In this document: in pieces, positions 1 through 9,064 of the stretch
How positions within the stretch are numbered: position 1 is the first letter of the stretch
Layout: each line of letters opens with the position of its first letter
From: Caproiciproducens sp. CPB-2
GTDB taxonomy: Bacteria > Bacillota > Clostridia > Oscillospirales > Acutalibacteraceae
Length of the DNA stretch: 64,000 nucleotides
Assembly (NCBI RefSeq): GCF_036287215.1
Contig: NZ_CP142860.1
Location: 2,232,001-2,296,000, forward strand
Reading direction: 5' to 3'
Position numbers and translations under genes: made by a program
The notes under the pieces: model-generated
Told to the model about the DNA's origin: nothing
The model's input: only the letters and a program-made list of their open reading frames with translations
Databases searched by the model: none

Positions 1-41
1 ATAATAGTAAAGAAGGGATTATACTGGAAAACCTGACGGAA

Positions 42-356
42 ATGCTCAAAGGCGTGCTTGAGGGCTGCGTCCTTGAAATCATAAGCCGTAAAGAAACCTA
101 CGGCTACGAAATCACGCGGCGGCTGAACGCCCTTGGCTTCACGGATGTTGTGGAGGGAACGGTGTACACCATCCTGCTCCGGCTTGAAAAAAGCAAGTTG
201 GTAGAGATCACCAAAAAGCCCTCCGACCTGGGGCCGCCGCGAAAGTTTTTCGCGCTCAACGACGCGGGGCGCGAGGAACTGCGGAGGTTCTGGGAAAAAT
301 GGGAATTTGTCGCGTCGAAAATCAACCAATTAAAGGAGGAGCAATCAGATGTCTGA
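42..356 (+). CDS. PadR-family transcriptional regulator
   Basis: Winged-helix repressor of the PadR family, which usually controls the exporter gene beside it. The N-terminal half carries the family pattern (LEGCVLEIISRKETYGYEI, then GTVYTILLRLEK) and the wing contains GPPRKFF. About 104 residues from the ATG at 42 is normal for the short PadR class. Six more in-frame codons upstream begin with CTG at 24, seven bases after AGAAGGG (11-17), and would give MENLTEMLKG, the N-terminus I recall for close relatives, so the true start may be that CTG. It overlaps the next gene by 8 bases and heads a four-gene operon, suggesting it represses its own exporter. The inducer is unknown. Confidence 0.9.
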   Translation: MLKGVLEGCVLEIISRKETYGYEITRRLNALGFTDVVEGTVYTILLRLEKSKLVEITKKPSDLGPPRKFFALNDAGREELRRFWEKWEFVASKINQLKEEQSDV

Positions 357-720
357 ATTTTTCGATAATTATTTTAATATCAAAAAAATAATCGGGAGCA
401 AACGCGAATACAAGCAGCAGATGGCAAGGGTGGAGGCTCTGCCGAAAGACTATCAATACGTATTTAAAAAAATCCAAAGTCACATGTGGATGTTCGCGGC
501 GGGATCCGGCTATGACATGATGAAGATCCATTATGACCTGATAGAACTGTTCGAGGCCGGCGCGGCGGAAGGCAAGCCTGTTTTGGAGATTACCGGAGAG
601 GATGTGGCCGCATTCTGCGACGAGCTTTTGCGCAGCGCCAGGACATACACGGAAGACTGGCGTGAGGCGCTCAACCGCGACATACTGAAAAAACTTGGAA
701 AGGGTAAGGCTTCAAAATGA
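349..720 (+). CDS. DUF1048-family protein
   Basis: Soluble 123-residue protein of the DUF1048 type. Such small helical proteins are commonly encoded between a PadR regulator and an ABC-2 exporter, and their biochemical role is not established. The sequence is mainly charged amphipathic helix (IIGSKREYKQQMARVEALP, later ITGEDVAAFCDELL) and lacks a signal peptide or membrane segment. The start overlaps the PadR stop and its last bases overlap the ATPase start (717), so the four genes are probably translationally coupled. Function beyond association with the exporter is unknown. Confidence 0.8.
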   Translation: MSEFFDNYFNIKKIIGSKREYKQQMARVEALPKDYQYVFKKIQSHMWMFAAGSGYDMMKIHYDLIELFEAGAAEGKPVLEITGEDVAAFCDELLRSARTYTEDWREALNRDILKKLGKGKASK

Positions 721-1478
721 CAGAAACCGCTATTCAGGTAAAAGGGCTGCAAAAGTCCTACAAAAAACTTCATGTTCTGAAGGGCGTGGATTTCGAGGTG
801 GAAAAAGGCAGTATTTTTGCCCTGCTCGGTTCCAACGGCGCGGGCAAAACGACGATTGTCAAAATCCTCACCACACTGCTCAAATCCGACGGTGGGACCA
901 CCGTAGTGAACGGCTTTGATGTAACGAAGGAACCCGGCAAGGTCCGGCAGTCGATCAGCCTGACCGGGCAGTTTGCTGCCGTGGACGAGATTTTGACCGG
1001 GCGGGAAAACCTCATCATGATCGCGAGGCTGCGGCATCTTGTTAATTCGCGCCAGGTCGCGGACGATCTGCTGAACCGCTTCGGCCTGACAGATGCCGCC
1101 GACCGCAGGGTTTCCACCTATTCGGGCGGGATGCGCCGCAGACTTGACATCGCCATGAGCCTGATCGGAAACCCGCGGCTCATTTTCCTCGACGAGCCGA
1201 CCACCGGGCTTGACCCCGAGGCGCGCATCGAAGTCTGGAAGACGGTCAAAGAGCTCGCCGACAATGGCACGACGGTGTTCCTGACCACGCAGCATCTGGA
1301 AGAGGCCGAGCAGCTTGCCGACCGGATCGCCATCCTCCATAAAGGAAAAATAATCGTGAGCGGCACGCTCGAGGAGTTGAAAAAGCTGTTCCCGCCCGCG
1401 AAGGTGGAGTATATAGAAAAACAGCCGACGTTGGAGGAAATCTTCTTCGCAATCATCGGCAAGAAGGAGGAAAAATAA
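717..1478 (+). CDS. ABC-2 type exporter, ATP-binding subunit
   Basis: Nucleotide-binding subunit of a DrrA-like ABC exporter, driving efflux of a drug, peptide or lipid by ATP hydrolysis at the inner face of the membrane. Visible motifs are Walker A (GSNGAGKTT, about residues 39-47), the Q-loop region, the signature YSGGMRRRLD, Walker B (LIFLDEPTTGLDP) and the switch His in TTQHLEEA. At 253 residues it is shorter than typical DrrA because the C-terminal extension is trimmed. The stop is adjacent to the permease ATG (1479). Substrate cannot be read from sequence; the PadR regulator suggests induction by a toxic compound. Confidence 0.92.
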   Translation: MTETAIQVKGLQKSYKKLHVLKGVDFEVEKGSIFALLGSNGAGKTTIVKILTTLLKSDGGTTVVNGFDVTKEPGKVRQSISLTGQFAAVDEILTGRENLIMIARLRHLVNSRQVADDLLNRFGLTDAADRRVSTYSGGMRRRLDIAMSLIGNPRLIFLDEPTTGLDPEARIEVWKTVKELADNGTTVFLTTQHLEEAEQLADRIAILHKGKIIVSGTLEELKKLFPPAKVEYIEKQPTLEEIFFAIIGKKEEK

Positions 1479-2249
1479 ATGGAAGCGGCAAAGAACTACT
1501 TGTTCAGCGATATGAGCGTGATGCTTGGACGTTCCATGCGCCATATTTCCCGCAGCATGGACACCATCATCACGGTCTGCCTTACTCCGATAGCGATGAT
1601 GCTGCTGTTCGTCTACGTGCTCGGCGGCGCGATTCAAGCCGGCACAGACAATTATGTAAATTATCTGCTGCCCGGCATCCTGCTGATGGCGATCGCGAGC
1701 GGCATCTCCTACACGGCTTTCCGCCTGTTTACGGATATGCAAAGCGGCATCTTCGAGCGGTTCCACTCCATGCCAATCGCGCGTTCCGCCGCCCTGTGGG
1801 GGCATGTGCTGACCTCGCTGGTATCTAACGCAATTTCGGTCGTCGTCATCATCCTTGTAGCGCTGATAATGGGCTTTCGTTCATCGGCAGGAGTATTGTC
1901 TTGGCTTTCCGTAGCCGGTATCCTCGTGCTTGTGATACTGGCCCTGACGTGGATCGCGGTGATTCCCGGGCTGACCGCAAAATCGGTGGACGGCGCAAGT
2001 GCCTTCTCCTATCCCTTGATTTTCCTTCCGTTTATCAGCTCGGCGTTTGTGCCGACCGAATCAATGCCGGGACCCGTCCGCGCCTTTGCCGAAAACCAGC
2101 CGGTAACTTCGATCGTGGATGCCATCCGCGCGTTATTATTTAATCAGCCTGTCAGCAATGAAATTTGGGCCGCGCTCGCGTGGTGCGTAGGTATCCTCAT
2201 TGTTGCGTATCTGTTCGCAATGAGGGTCTACAAACGGAAAGCGGCATAA
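1479..2249 (+). CDS. ABC-2 type exporter, permease subunit
   Basis: Membrane subunit of the DrrB-like exporter, 256 residues with about six hydrophobic segments (for example MMLLFVYVLGGAI and VVVIILVALIMGF). It begins directly after the ATPase stop, using GAAGGAGG just upstream as its ribosome binding site. With the ATPase it should form the 2+2 transporter. The stretch SSAFVPTESMPGPVRAFAEN near the C-terminus is typical of ABC-2 permeases of the drug-export group. Last gene of the PadR operon, followed by a terminator. Confidence 0.9.
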   Translation: MEAAKNYLFSDMSVMLGRSMRHISRSMDTIITVCLTPIAMMLLFVYVLGGAIQAGTDNYVNYLLPGILLMAIASGISYTAFRLFTDMQSGIFERFHSMPIARSAALWGHVLTSLVSNAISVVVIILVALIMGFRSSAGVLSWLSVAGILVLVILALTWIAVIPGLTAKSVDGASAFSYPLIFLPFISSAFVPTESMPGPVRAFAENQPVTSIVDAIRALLFNQPVSNEIWAALAWCVGILIVAYLFAMRVYKRKAA

Positions 2250-2267
2250 AACCCGGATATGAAACCT

Positions 2268-2311
2268 GACGGCAACGGCTTTGATTTACAAAAGCTATTG
2301 CCGTTATTTTT
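2268..2311 (+). terminator. Terminator of the PadR-ABC exporter operon
   Basis: Imperfect hairpin ACGGCAACGGCTTT / AAAGCTATTGCCGT with a short AT-rich loop followed by a T-rich tail, 20 bases after the permease stop. Confidence 0.75.
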
Positions 2312-2337
2312 ATGCAAGCACAGGAGTTAAGAAACCA

Positions 2338-2381
2338 AAGAATCCGAACTTCTCTCCTTTCGGAAAGAGGTTCGGATTCTT
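2338..2381 (-). terminator. Terminator between convergent operons
   Basis: Perfect 12-base arms AAGAATCCGAAC / GTTCGGATTCTT with an inner partly paired loop. It lies 15 bases past the stop of the leftward importer permease gene and would end that transcript; as a symmetrical hairpin it could also stop rightward read-through. Confidence 0.75.
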
Positions 2382-2396
2382 AACTATGGGATGCTG

Positions 2397-4052
2397 TTAC
2401 AGGCTGAAATCCTTTCCGCCGTTCACTTTGTTAAACGCCAGCAGGGAAACCACCGTGAGCAGGGTCAGAATCGAAGAGAGCGCCGCCGCCACTCCGTAAT
2501 TGCCGCGGACAACCTCCGTATAGACGGCGACGGTCAGCGTTTTTGTCCTGCCCGTATACAGAATGATCGCGGTGGACAGCTCGCTGATCATCGTTACCCA
2601 GCTTAAGATCGCGCCGGAAACAATGCCGGCGGCCATCATCGGAACGGTCACGCGGAAAAAGACCTTCATCTTGGAAGCGCCCAGTGAAATGGCCGCTTCT
2701 TCGATACTGATGGGAATCTGCTGCAGGATGGCCACCGAAGAACGGATGGTATACGGCAGCCTTCGGATGATCAGGGCAATCACCATAATCAGCATTGTCC
2801 CGCTCAGCATCAGAGGCTTCTGGTTAAAGCCCGTCAGCAGGGCAATGCCGAGAACGGTTCCCGGCACGATGTACGGAATCATGGAAAGGATATCGACCGT
2901 ACTGGTAAGGGTGTTTTTGCGCCGCACCACCAGATAGGCAATCAGCACGGCGAGCAGGATAATCGCGATCAGGGAAAGCATCGGGATGATAATGGTATTC
3001 TGGATGCTTCTTCCCAGCTTGGAAAACGCGGATTCGTAGCTGCCCAGAGAATAGCCGCGGATAAAAATTTTGCCCGAGGTCTTTTTAAAGGACGTATAAG
3101 TGACGTATACCTGCGGCAGGATGGCAATCGCCACCACCAGATAGGAAAAAAGATATACGAGCACTTTCCTGCCCCCCCTCGGCTCCCTCTCTTCAATGGG
3201 ATGCAGGGCGTTCAGGGCGAAGGAATTCCTGTTGGAAACATATTTCTGCACAAGGAAGACAACGGTGGTGATGACAATGGCGATAATCGCGATTGCCGCC
3301 GCAAAACCGTCGTTCCCCCCCACTTCATTGATAAACTCCGTATACAGGACGACAGGGAACGTGCGGTACCCCTCGCCGATCAGCATCGGCGTACCGAAAT
3401 CCGCGAACGACCGCATAAAGACCAGCAGGCCGGCCGCGAGCAAAGTCGGCATGATAAGAGGGACTACCACCTTGAAGAAGCATTTGACGCCGGAACAGCT
3501 CAGGTTGTTCGCCGCTTCAATCAGAGAATTGTCGATGTTCTTCAAGGCGCCTCTCGCGTACAGGAACACCAGCGGGAAAAGCTGCAGGGACATGACCAGC
3601 ACGATTCCCCCGAAGCCGTAGATGTCCGGCAGGAGAATGCCCAGCTTCCGGAAGAAAGCCGTGATGACCCCGCTGCGGCCCAGAAGCAGAATCCAGGAGT
3701 ACGCGCCGATGAACGGAGCGGACATGGACGCGACTACAATGAGGATATTCAGCACCGACTTTCCCCTGATCTTAAAAACAGAAAAGAGGTAGGCAAGCGG
3801 AGTACCGATGGCAATGGAAAGGGCGGTTGCCGCCAGCGAGACCTTGAAGCTGTTCAGCAGGGTATCGAAGTAATAGCTCTTTGAAAAGAACTTCACAAAG
3901 TTTGCCATGGTGAACTGCCCGGTCTGTGAATCGTAAACGGACTGCTGCATCAGATGGGCCATCGGATAGATCAGGAACAGCAGATAGACCGCGATGGTGC
4001 ACAGCGTAAGGGTTCCCCAGATGTCCAGGCGGAATTTGCTATTGTCTTTCAT
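2397..4052 (-). CDS. FbpB-like double permease of an ABC importer
   Basis: Membrane component of an ABC importer in which two permease domains are fused, 551 residues with about 12 membrane segments. Each half carries an EAA loop for docking the ATPase: EAANNLSCSGVKCFFKV in the N-terminal half and EEAAISLGASKMKVFFRV in the C-terminal half. Fused permeases of this size are typical of the ferric-iron FbpB/SfuB group and of relatives that carry phosphorylated solutes or phosphonates (AfuB, PgtB, PhnU types). It overlaps the ATPase gene upstream by 14 bases. The substrate is not resolved; the adjacent sensor kinase suggests an externally sensed solute. Confidence 0.9.
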   Translation of the reverse strand: MKDNSKFRLDIWGTLTLCTIAVYLLFLIYPMAHLMQQSVYDSQTGQFTMANFVKFFSKSYYFDTLLNSFKVSLAATALSIAIGTPLAYLFSVFKIRGKSVLNILIVVASMSAPFIGAYSWILLLGRSGVITAFFRKLGILLPDIYGFGGIVLVMSLQLFPLVFLYARGALKNIDNSLIEAANNLSCSGVKCFFKVVVPLIMPTLLAAGLLVFMRSFADFGTPMLIGEGYRTFPVVLYTEFINEVGGNDGFAAAIAIIAIVITTVVFLVQKYVSNRNSFALNALHPIEEREPRGGRKVLVYLFSYLVVAIAILPQVYVTYTSFKKTSGKIFIRGYSLGSYESAFSKLGRSIQNTIIIPMLSLIAIILLAVLIAYLVVRRKNTLTSTVDILSMIPYIVPGTVLGIALLTGFNQKPLMLSGTMLIMVIALIIRRLPYTIRSSVAILQQIPISIEEAAISLGASKMKVFFRVTVPMMAAGIVSGAILSWVTMISELSTAIILYTGRTKTLTVAVYTEVVRGNYGVAAALSSILTLLTVVSLLAFNKVNGGKDFSL

Positions 4053-5127
4053 AAGCTTCGCTCCTCACAAGGTTGCGGCCGCCCTCTTTGTCAAACACAT
4101 TGATTTTGTGTTTTTTCACCTGAAGCAGCACGTTCTGTCCGGGCTTCAGCTCATCTTCCAGGGAAGACTCCTCAACGATTTCCACCGTGAGGCCGCTCTC
4201 GGTCTCCACGGCGTAATGCGTATTCAGGCCAAGATATGTATACTCCTTTACGACGCCGTGAATCCCCTCGCCGCCCTGCTTGCTGATGACAAATTCCTCC
4301 GGGCGCACGGAGCACTGCACTTCCTGGTCCTCCAGCATATTCAGGCATTCCAGTGGCACCCGGTAGCCGTTGGGGAAAATCAGGGTGCCCCGCTCCGCCC
4401 TGGCCGGCAGGATATTGGTCCGGCCGATAAAGGTTGCGACAAACACGTTTTTAGGTCTCTGGTAAATTTCCTTCGGCGCGCCGACATGCTGGATCACACC
4501 GTCCTTCATAACCGCAATGGTATCACTGATGGCCATGGCCTCTTCCTGATCGTGTGTGACATATACGGTGGTAATTCCGACGTTTTTCTGCGTGTGGCGG
4601 ATGACGCTCCTCATTTCCAGACGCAGCTTTGCGTCCAGATTGGAAAGCGGCTCATCCATCAGCAGAACGTCCGGCGAAATCACAAGGGCGCGCGCCAGCG
4701 CGATACGCTGCTGCTGCCCGCCGGAAAGCTGGTTCGGCATTCGTGCGGCATACTGCGCAATCTGCATCAGCTGCAGGTATTTTTCCGTCAGCTCCTGTGT
4801 TTTTTCTTTTTCCATTTTGCGGTTTTTCAGCCCGAAGGCGACGTTATCGCGCACCGTCATATGGGGAAAAATGGCATAATTCTGAAAAACCATGCCGATA
4901 TTCCGCCTGCTTGGATCAATGTCGTTGATACGCGTATCGTTGAAGTAGATATCACCGCCCTCGATGGAATTGAAGCCGGCAATCATGCGCAGCAGGGTTG
5001 TTTTTCCGCACCCGGAGGGACCCAGCAGCGTAAAAAGCTCCCCGTTTCTTATTTCAATATTCAAATCCGGGATAACCGTATTGTTCCCGTATTTCTTTAC
5101 GGCGTTTTGGATCAGGATCTTACTCAT
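4039..5127 (-). CDS. FbpC/PotA-like ATP-binding subunit of the importer
   Basis: ABC ATPase of 362 residues powering the importer. It shows Walker A GPSGCGKTT (about 36-44), signature LSGGQQQR, Walker B VLLMDEPLSNLD and the His switch VTHDQEEA, followed by a C-terminal TOBE-type region (about 230-360), as in the FbpC/PotA/MalK class. It lies between the substrate-binding gene (34 bases upstream) and the permease, giving the standard order SBP, ATPase, permease on the minus strand. Confidence 0.92.
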   Translation of the reverse strand: MSKILIQNAVKKYGNNTVIPDLNIEIRNGELFTLLGPSGCGKTTLLRMIAGFNSIEGGDIYFNDTRINDIDPSRRNIGMVFQNYAIFPHMTVRDNVAFGLKNRKMEKEKTQELTEKYLQLMQIAQYAARMPNQLSGGQQQRIALARALVISPDVLLMDEPLSNLDAKLRLEMRSVIRHTQKNVGITTVYVTHDQEEAMAISDTIAVMKDGVIQHVGAPKEIYQRPKNVFVATFIGRTNILPARAERGTLIFPNGYRVPLECLNMLEDQEVQCSVRPEEFVISKQGGEGIHGVVKEYTYLGLNTHYAVETESGLTVEIVEESSLEDELKPGQNVLLQVKKHKINVFDKEGGRNLVRSEAYERQ

Positions 5128-5161
5128 TTCATACCCCCGCAGTTCTTATCGATGGTTGCTC

Positions 5162-6235
5162 TTATTTACTCTGAAGGCTGGTGTAGATATCCGTGTATTT
5201 GTTTACAATGTCCTGTTTATGAGAGCTGACATAGGGGATATCTTCCTCAATGACGTGGATTTCGGACATCGGGGTCATAAAGTCGCTGGTTTTCGCGTCC
5301 TTCAGCACCGGGCGGTTGGTCAGCGTGCTGCCCCAGATATTCTGCACTTCCTCACTGATAATGAAATCGATGAAGAGCTTCGCATTATCCATGTTCTTGG
5401 CGCCCTTGATGATGGTAGCGGACGCAGGGAGGTAAACCGCGCCTTCCTTGGGATAGATCACCTTGACGGGAGCACCGTCGCGCACAAGCTGCGCACAGGG
5501 GTCTTCGTAGGAAAGTCCAACCACATTTTCGCCGTCCGCGACGCTCTTGTAAACCGCGGAGGAGCTTTCACAGATTTTACCGCCGATATTCGTGAACAGA
5601 TCTTTTACATATTTCCATGCGTTTTCGTCTTCATAGCCGCCCATCGCCAGCAGGATGTTGGTAAGCTGCGCAAAAGCGGAAGAGGAATTGGCCGGGTCGG
5701 CCGTGGCGATCTTGCCTTTGAGCTTCGGGTTCAGCAGGTCGGCATACCCTTCGATCTTGATATCGCCGATCAGGTCGGTGTTGACGATCAGGCAGCTGCC
5801 GTCCAGAACGTTCCCGGTAATGAACCCGCTGGTGTTTTTGTAGGCATCCAGCACACCGGCGTCATTCTTGGAAACATACGGCTCCCACAAATCCTTATTG
5901 TCATACGCCAAAGACCAGGAACCGCCGAACATAACGTCCGCGTACGGGTCTTCCTTTTCGGACTGGATCCGTTTGATCAGCTCGCCGGTACCCGCCTGGA
6001 TGACTTCGACATCCACGCCGTACTTTTCTTCAAACAGCGGGATGGTGGCGTTCATCAGGCCCTCGGAGTTCGGGGAATAGATGACCAGCTTGCCGCCGCC
6101 CTGTTTTTCCGAAGACGCGGCTTCGGAAGCGGCGCTGCCGGCTCCGTTCGCCTGGGAAGCGGCCGGTGCGGAAGAACAGCCTGCCGCGGAAACGGCAAGC
6201 ACAACGGAAAGAATCAGTGCCATAAACTTTTTCAT
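5162..6235 (-). CDS. Extracellular solute-binding lipoprotein (FbpA/AfuA-like)
   Basis: Binding protein of the importer, 357 residues, anchored by a lipoprotein signal: a hydrophobic N-terminus ends in SAAGCSS (Cys about 20), followed by a Ser/Ala-rich linker. The mature part follows the family-1 solute-binding pattern (KLVIYSPNSEGL, PYADVMFGGSW, NTDLIGDI). Relatives bind ferric iron, hexose phosphate, phosphoglycerate or aminoethylphosphonate; I cannot choose among them from residues alone. A good ribosome binding site (GAGGAAAT) precedes the ATG. It is first in the transporter operon and lies next to the two-component pair, a common arrangement for inducible uptake. Confidence 0.88.
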   Translation of the reverse strand: MKKFMALILSVVLAVSAAGCSSAPAASQANGAGSAASEAASSEKQGGGKLVIYSPNSEGLMNATIPLFEEKYGVDVEVIQAGTGELIKRIQSEKEDPYADVMFGGSWSLAYDNKDLWEPYVSKNDAGVLDAYKNTSGFITGNVLDGSCLIVNTDLIGDIKIEGYADLLNPKLKGKIATADPANSSSAFAQLTNILLAMGGYEDENAWKYVKDLFTNIGGKICESSSAVYKSVADGENVVGLSYEDPCAQLVRDGAPVKVIYPKEGAVYLPASATIIKGAKNMDNAKLFIDFIISEEVQNIWGSTLTNRPVLKDAKTSDFMTPMSEIHVIEEDIPYVSSHKQDIVNKYTDIYTSLQSK

Positions 6236-6330
6236 TTCATTTCCTCCTCTAAGTTTGGTGTTTTAATTTGGTATCTTTATTTTATAAAAATATTGCATAA
6301 AATGAATACCTGAATTACGGAACAAAATAG

Positions 6331-6365
6331 AAAAGATACCGAACAATTTTGATCCGGTATCTTTT
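6331..6365 (-). terminator. Terminator after the response regulator gene
   Basis: Arms AAAAGATACCG / CGGTATCTTTT around a 13-base loop, with T-rich sequence on the minus strand, beginning 3 bases after the response regulator stop. It separates the two-component operon from the importer operon. Confidence 0.8.
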
Positions 6366-6367
6366 TC

Positions 6368-7144
6368 TCAGCGAATTTTCAGCTTGTATTCCTTGGGCGA
6401 GCACCCCACATACTTTTTAAAAACATGGCTGAAATATTTGTAATCCCCTATGCCGCACGCTCCCCCGATCTCGGAAATCGGAAGCCGGTTCTCCTGCAGG
6501 AGAGAAAGTGCTTTCTGGATGCGGTACCGGTTCAGGTACTCGATCACCGTGGTCCCCAGCGCTTTCTGAAACCTCTGGTTGATGTACCGGTCGGAATAGA
6601 ACAGCTTCTCCGACAATTCCGCAAGTGTGATTTTTTGAGTATAATTCTGCGCGATGTAATCCAGAATCTGCACGACCACGGGGTCCTCCGGATGCTCCAG
6701 CTTCATATTGCCGAACAGGGAAATATCCTTCAGCTCCGCCACACCTTTATTTTGTTTGTGTAAAATACGGATGTTCTCACATTCCAGGGCGGCGCGGTCA
6801 AGCGCTTCCATCATTTCTTCCTGATTCAGCGGTTTCAGGATATAATCGGAAACTCCGTTCCGGATCGCCTCCTTGGCATATTCAAAGTCGGAATAGCCGG
6901 TTAAAAGAATTGCCACATAATCGTTCTGGCATTTCGTTTCAGCAATCATCTGCAGCCCGTCCATGACCGGCATATTGATATCGGTAATCACGATATCCGG
7001 GTTGAGCGTCCGGATCAATTCCTTTCCTTCCACACCGTTGCGGGCTTCCCCCACCACGGTACAGCCGTGCTCTTCCCACGGCACCGCGTAACGGATGCCC
7101 TTTCGGATAATATCCTCGTCCTCCACCAGTATTACGCTAAACAT
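6368..7144 (-). CDS. YesN-like AraC-type response regulator
   Basis: Response regulator of 258 residues with an N-terminal receiver and C-terminal AraC helix-turn-helix domain. The receiver has the acidic pocket VEDED and phosphoacceptor Asp55 in DIVITDINMPVMDG, plus the conserved Lys in YILKPLNQEE. The AraC half has TLAELSEKLFYSDRYINQRF and ends GCSPKEYKLK. The reading frame extends further upstream, but the ATG at 7144 is preceded by GGGGGAG and begins the receiver exactly, so the longer version is rejected. Its start overlaps the kinase stop by 8 bases. Likely activates the adjacent importer operon. Confidence 0.93.
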   Translation of the reverse strand: MFSVILVEDEDIIRKGIRYAVPWEEHGCTVVGEARNGVEGKELIRTLNPDIVITDINMPVMDGLQMIAETKCQNDYVAILLTGYSDFEYAKEAIRNGVSDYILKPLNQEEMMEALDRAALECENIRILHKQNKGVAELKDISLFGNMKLEHPEDPVVVQILDYIAQNYTQKITLAELSEKLFYSDRYINQRFQKALGTTVIEYLNRYRIQKALSLLQENRLPISEIGGACGIGDYKYFSHVFKKYVGCSPKEYKLKIR

Positions 7145-8849
7145 CTTTTCTCCCCCTGCGCAGCAGCTTTGCCGTAACGGTAAAGTTTTTTCCTTCCTCA
7201 CTGTTGATAAACAGGCCGCACTCCTCCCCATATTCCAGAATGATCCGGCGGGAAAGGTTCTGCAGGCCGTTGTGCTCGGTCTTGATTCCTTCGGAAACAA
7301 TCATGCTCTGCAGGCGTTCCAGCATCTCCACAGGAACCCCCGGACCGTCGTCCTCCACACGCAGAAACAGATAATCGTCCTCGCACCAGGCCCTGATCTG
7401 AACAGAAAGCTCCATCTGCTTCTGAAAACCGTACTTGATGCTGTTTTCAATCAGCGGCTGCAAAAGCAGCTTCGGAATCATGCACTGGCTACAGTCCGGC
7501 TCTATTTTCATCCGGCACCGGAAACGCTCCCCGAACCTTGTTTTCTGGATATACAGATAATCCTCTATGTAACCGATATCCTCCGAAAGAAGGACGTCCT
7601 GTTTGGTATTGTTGATGCTGTAGCGAAGAATGTGAGTAAATTTTTCCAGCAGATACGAAGCTTTTTCCGCGTCTCCAAGGATGAGGTACTTGATATTGTC
7701 CAGCGTATTGTAAATGAAGTGCGGATTAATCTGCGTCTGCAGGTTCCTCATCTCAATCATACTGTTCAATTTAATCAGATCGGTGTTGCGCGTGTTGAGT
7801 TCGTTGATGCTTTTCACCATTTTATTGATCTGCGCCGCGATCTCCTCGACTTCGTCCCCGGTGTCAATCTGAATGATATGCTCGTTGTCCCCGTGACGGA
7901 TGACGCGGATCTCCCCCACCAGCGCCTCTACGGACTGAGCGGTTTTTTCCGCCATCATCTGGGACAGCTTTCGGAACATTACCAGCCAGATGCAGCCCAG
8001 CAGAACGATCGTCATCACGCCGATGATGATATAGAGCGAATTCCCGGGAGAATACACAAACGAATAGAGCACCGCTTTTTTATCCGTCAGAACCCGCGCG
8101 CCGGTCCGGTACCGGTTCTCCTGCACCGTTACAAAGTGCTGGGAGGGATCCGCCTTGTATTTGTTGGTGTTGCGCTCGGAAAGGAACGCGCTTTTGGAGC
8201 AGTAGATGATATCCCCGTTCAGGTTTGTGATAATGCAGTCATACTGATATCCTGAAAAAAGGCTGCCCCAGTCGTTTCCGTTCAGATAAGCCATGACAAA
8301 TCCGGCCAGCACCCCATGCTGGTAAACGGGTTTTGCAAAAACGCACTCCGAGCTGTCTCCGGAAAAATAATAAACGGTCGTGTAAATGGGCAGGTTGGCT
8401 TTCAAGGCATTATCCGCCACAATTTTATTGAATTCCGTTCTGTGCAGGTTCATCGCTTCCTGCCCAAAGCTGGTATAGACGATCTGTTTTTCCCGGTTCA
8501 TCAGAATCATACGAACGCGCACCGGGCTTACCACGTTATGCTTGCTGAGGGAGTACTGCACCTCCCGGCTGTCGGAAACGCCGGTCATACAGCGAAGAAA
8601 AAGCCCCTCGTTTTCTTCATCCTCCAGATAAGCGGTGACATCTTCATAAACCTCATCAAACGTGCGGTTCAGAAAGTTCAGATGTTCCTCCATATTAAAA
8701 TTCTGATTGAGATAATTCAGCCCGAAAATGGGGATACAGAACAGCAGGCAGCCGACAATGACCAAAAAAATGATCTTTTGCAGCGCCTGCTTTTCCAGTT
8801 GTTTTTTAAAAGGACTGTCCGCTGTTTCTCCCGTCCGCAATTCTATCAT
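7137..8849 (-). CDS. YesM-like sensor histidine kinase
   Basis: Membrane sensor kinase, 570 residues. It has one membrane segment near residues 27-49 (IIFLVIVGCLLFCIPIFGL), a large extracellular sensing region, a second segment near residue 290, a HAMP-like stretch, the His-kinase region LQTQINPHFIYNTLDNIKYL (His phosphoacceptor) and a GHKL ATPase domain (N box IENSIKYGF, G1 DDGPGV). A TTG at 8891 could lengthen it, but a TATAAT element at 8891-8896 overlaps that codon, so I take the ATG at 8849 behind AAGGCAGGG. Paired with the AraC regulator downstream. Confidence 0.9.
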   Translation of the reverse strand: MIELRTGETADSPFKKQLEKQALQKIIFLVIVGCLLFCIPIFGLNYLNQNFNMEEHLNFLNRTFDEVYEDVTAYLEDEENEGLFLRCMTGVSDSREVQYSLSKHNVVSPVRVRMILMNREKQIVYTSFGQEAMNLHRTEFNKIVADNALKANLPIYTTVYYFSGDSSECVFAKPVYQHGVLAGFVMAYLNGNDWGSLFSGYQYDCIITNLNGDIIYCSKSAFLSERNTNKYKADPSQHFVTVQENRYRTGARVLTDKKAVLYSFVYSPGNSLYIIIGVMTIVLLGCIWLVMFRKLSQMMAEKTAQSVEALVGEIRVIRHGDNEHIIQIDTGDEVEEIAAQINKMVKSINELNTRNTDLIKLNSMIEMRNLQTQINPHFIYNTLDNIKYLILGDAEKASYLLEKFTHILRYSINNTKQDVLLSEDIGYIEDYLYIQKTRFGERFRCRMKIEPDCSQCMIPKLLLQPLIENSIKYGFQKQMELSVQIRAWCEDDYLFLRVEDDGPGVPVEMLERLQSMIVSEGIKTEHNGLQNLSRRIILEYGEECGLFINSEEGKNFTVTAKLLRRGRKDV

Positions 8850-8890
8850 CCCTGCCTTGCCCGCAATTCCGTATGCAGGATACAAATTCA

Positions 8891-8896
8891 ATTATA
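8891..8896 (-). promoter_or_regulatory. Putative -10 element of the sensor kinase operon
   Basis: TATAAT on the minus strand about 42 bases upstream of the chosen kinase start; the -35 side is weak. It helps to exclude the upstream TTG as start codon. Confidence 0.45.
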
Positions 8897-9064
8897 ATTC
8901 GTTTTCATTAAAGCATATTTTGTCAGAATTAACAAGTGTTCCCGCCATCCCGTATCCTTAAAATATGGAGATAAGGTATCCCGTCCGGACATCGGCACAA
9001 ATAAATGCGCCGATCCCGGCGGCATTGCCCCGTCAGGACCGGCGTATATGAGTTCTATAGAGGA

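Noticed and set aside
531-1805. A 424-residue minus-strand open frame across the PadR exporter operon
   Set aside because: Overlaps three genes with recognisable motifs on the plus strand and has low-complexity His/Asp-rich composition typical of antisense frames.
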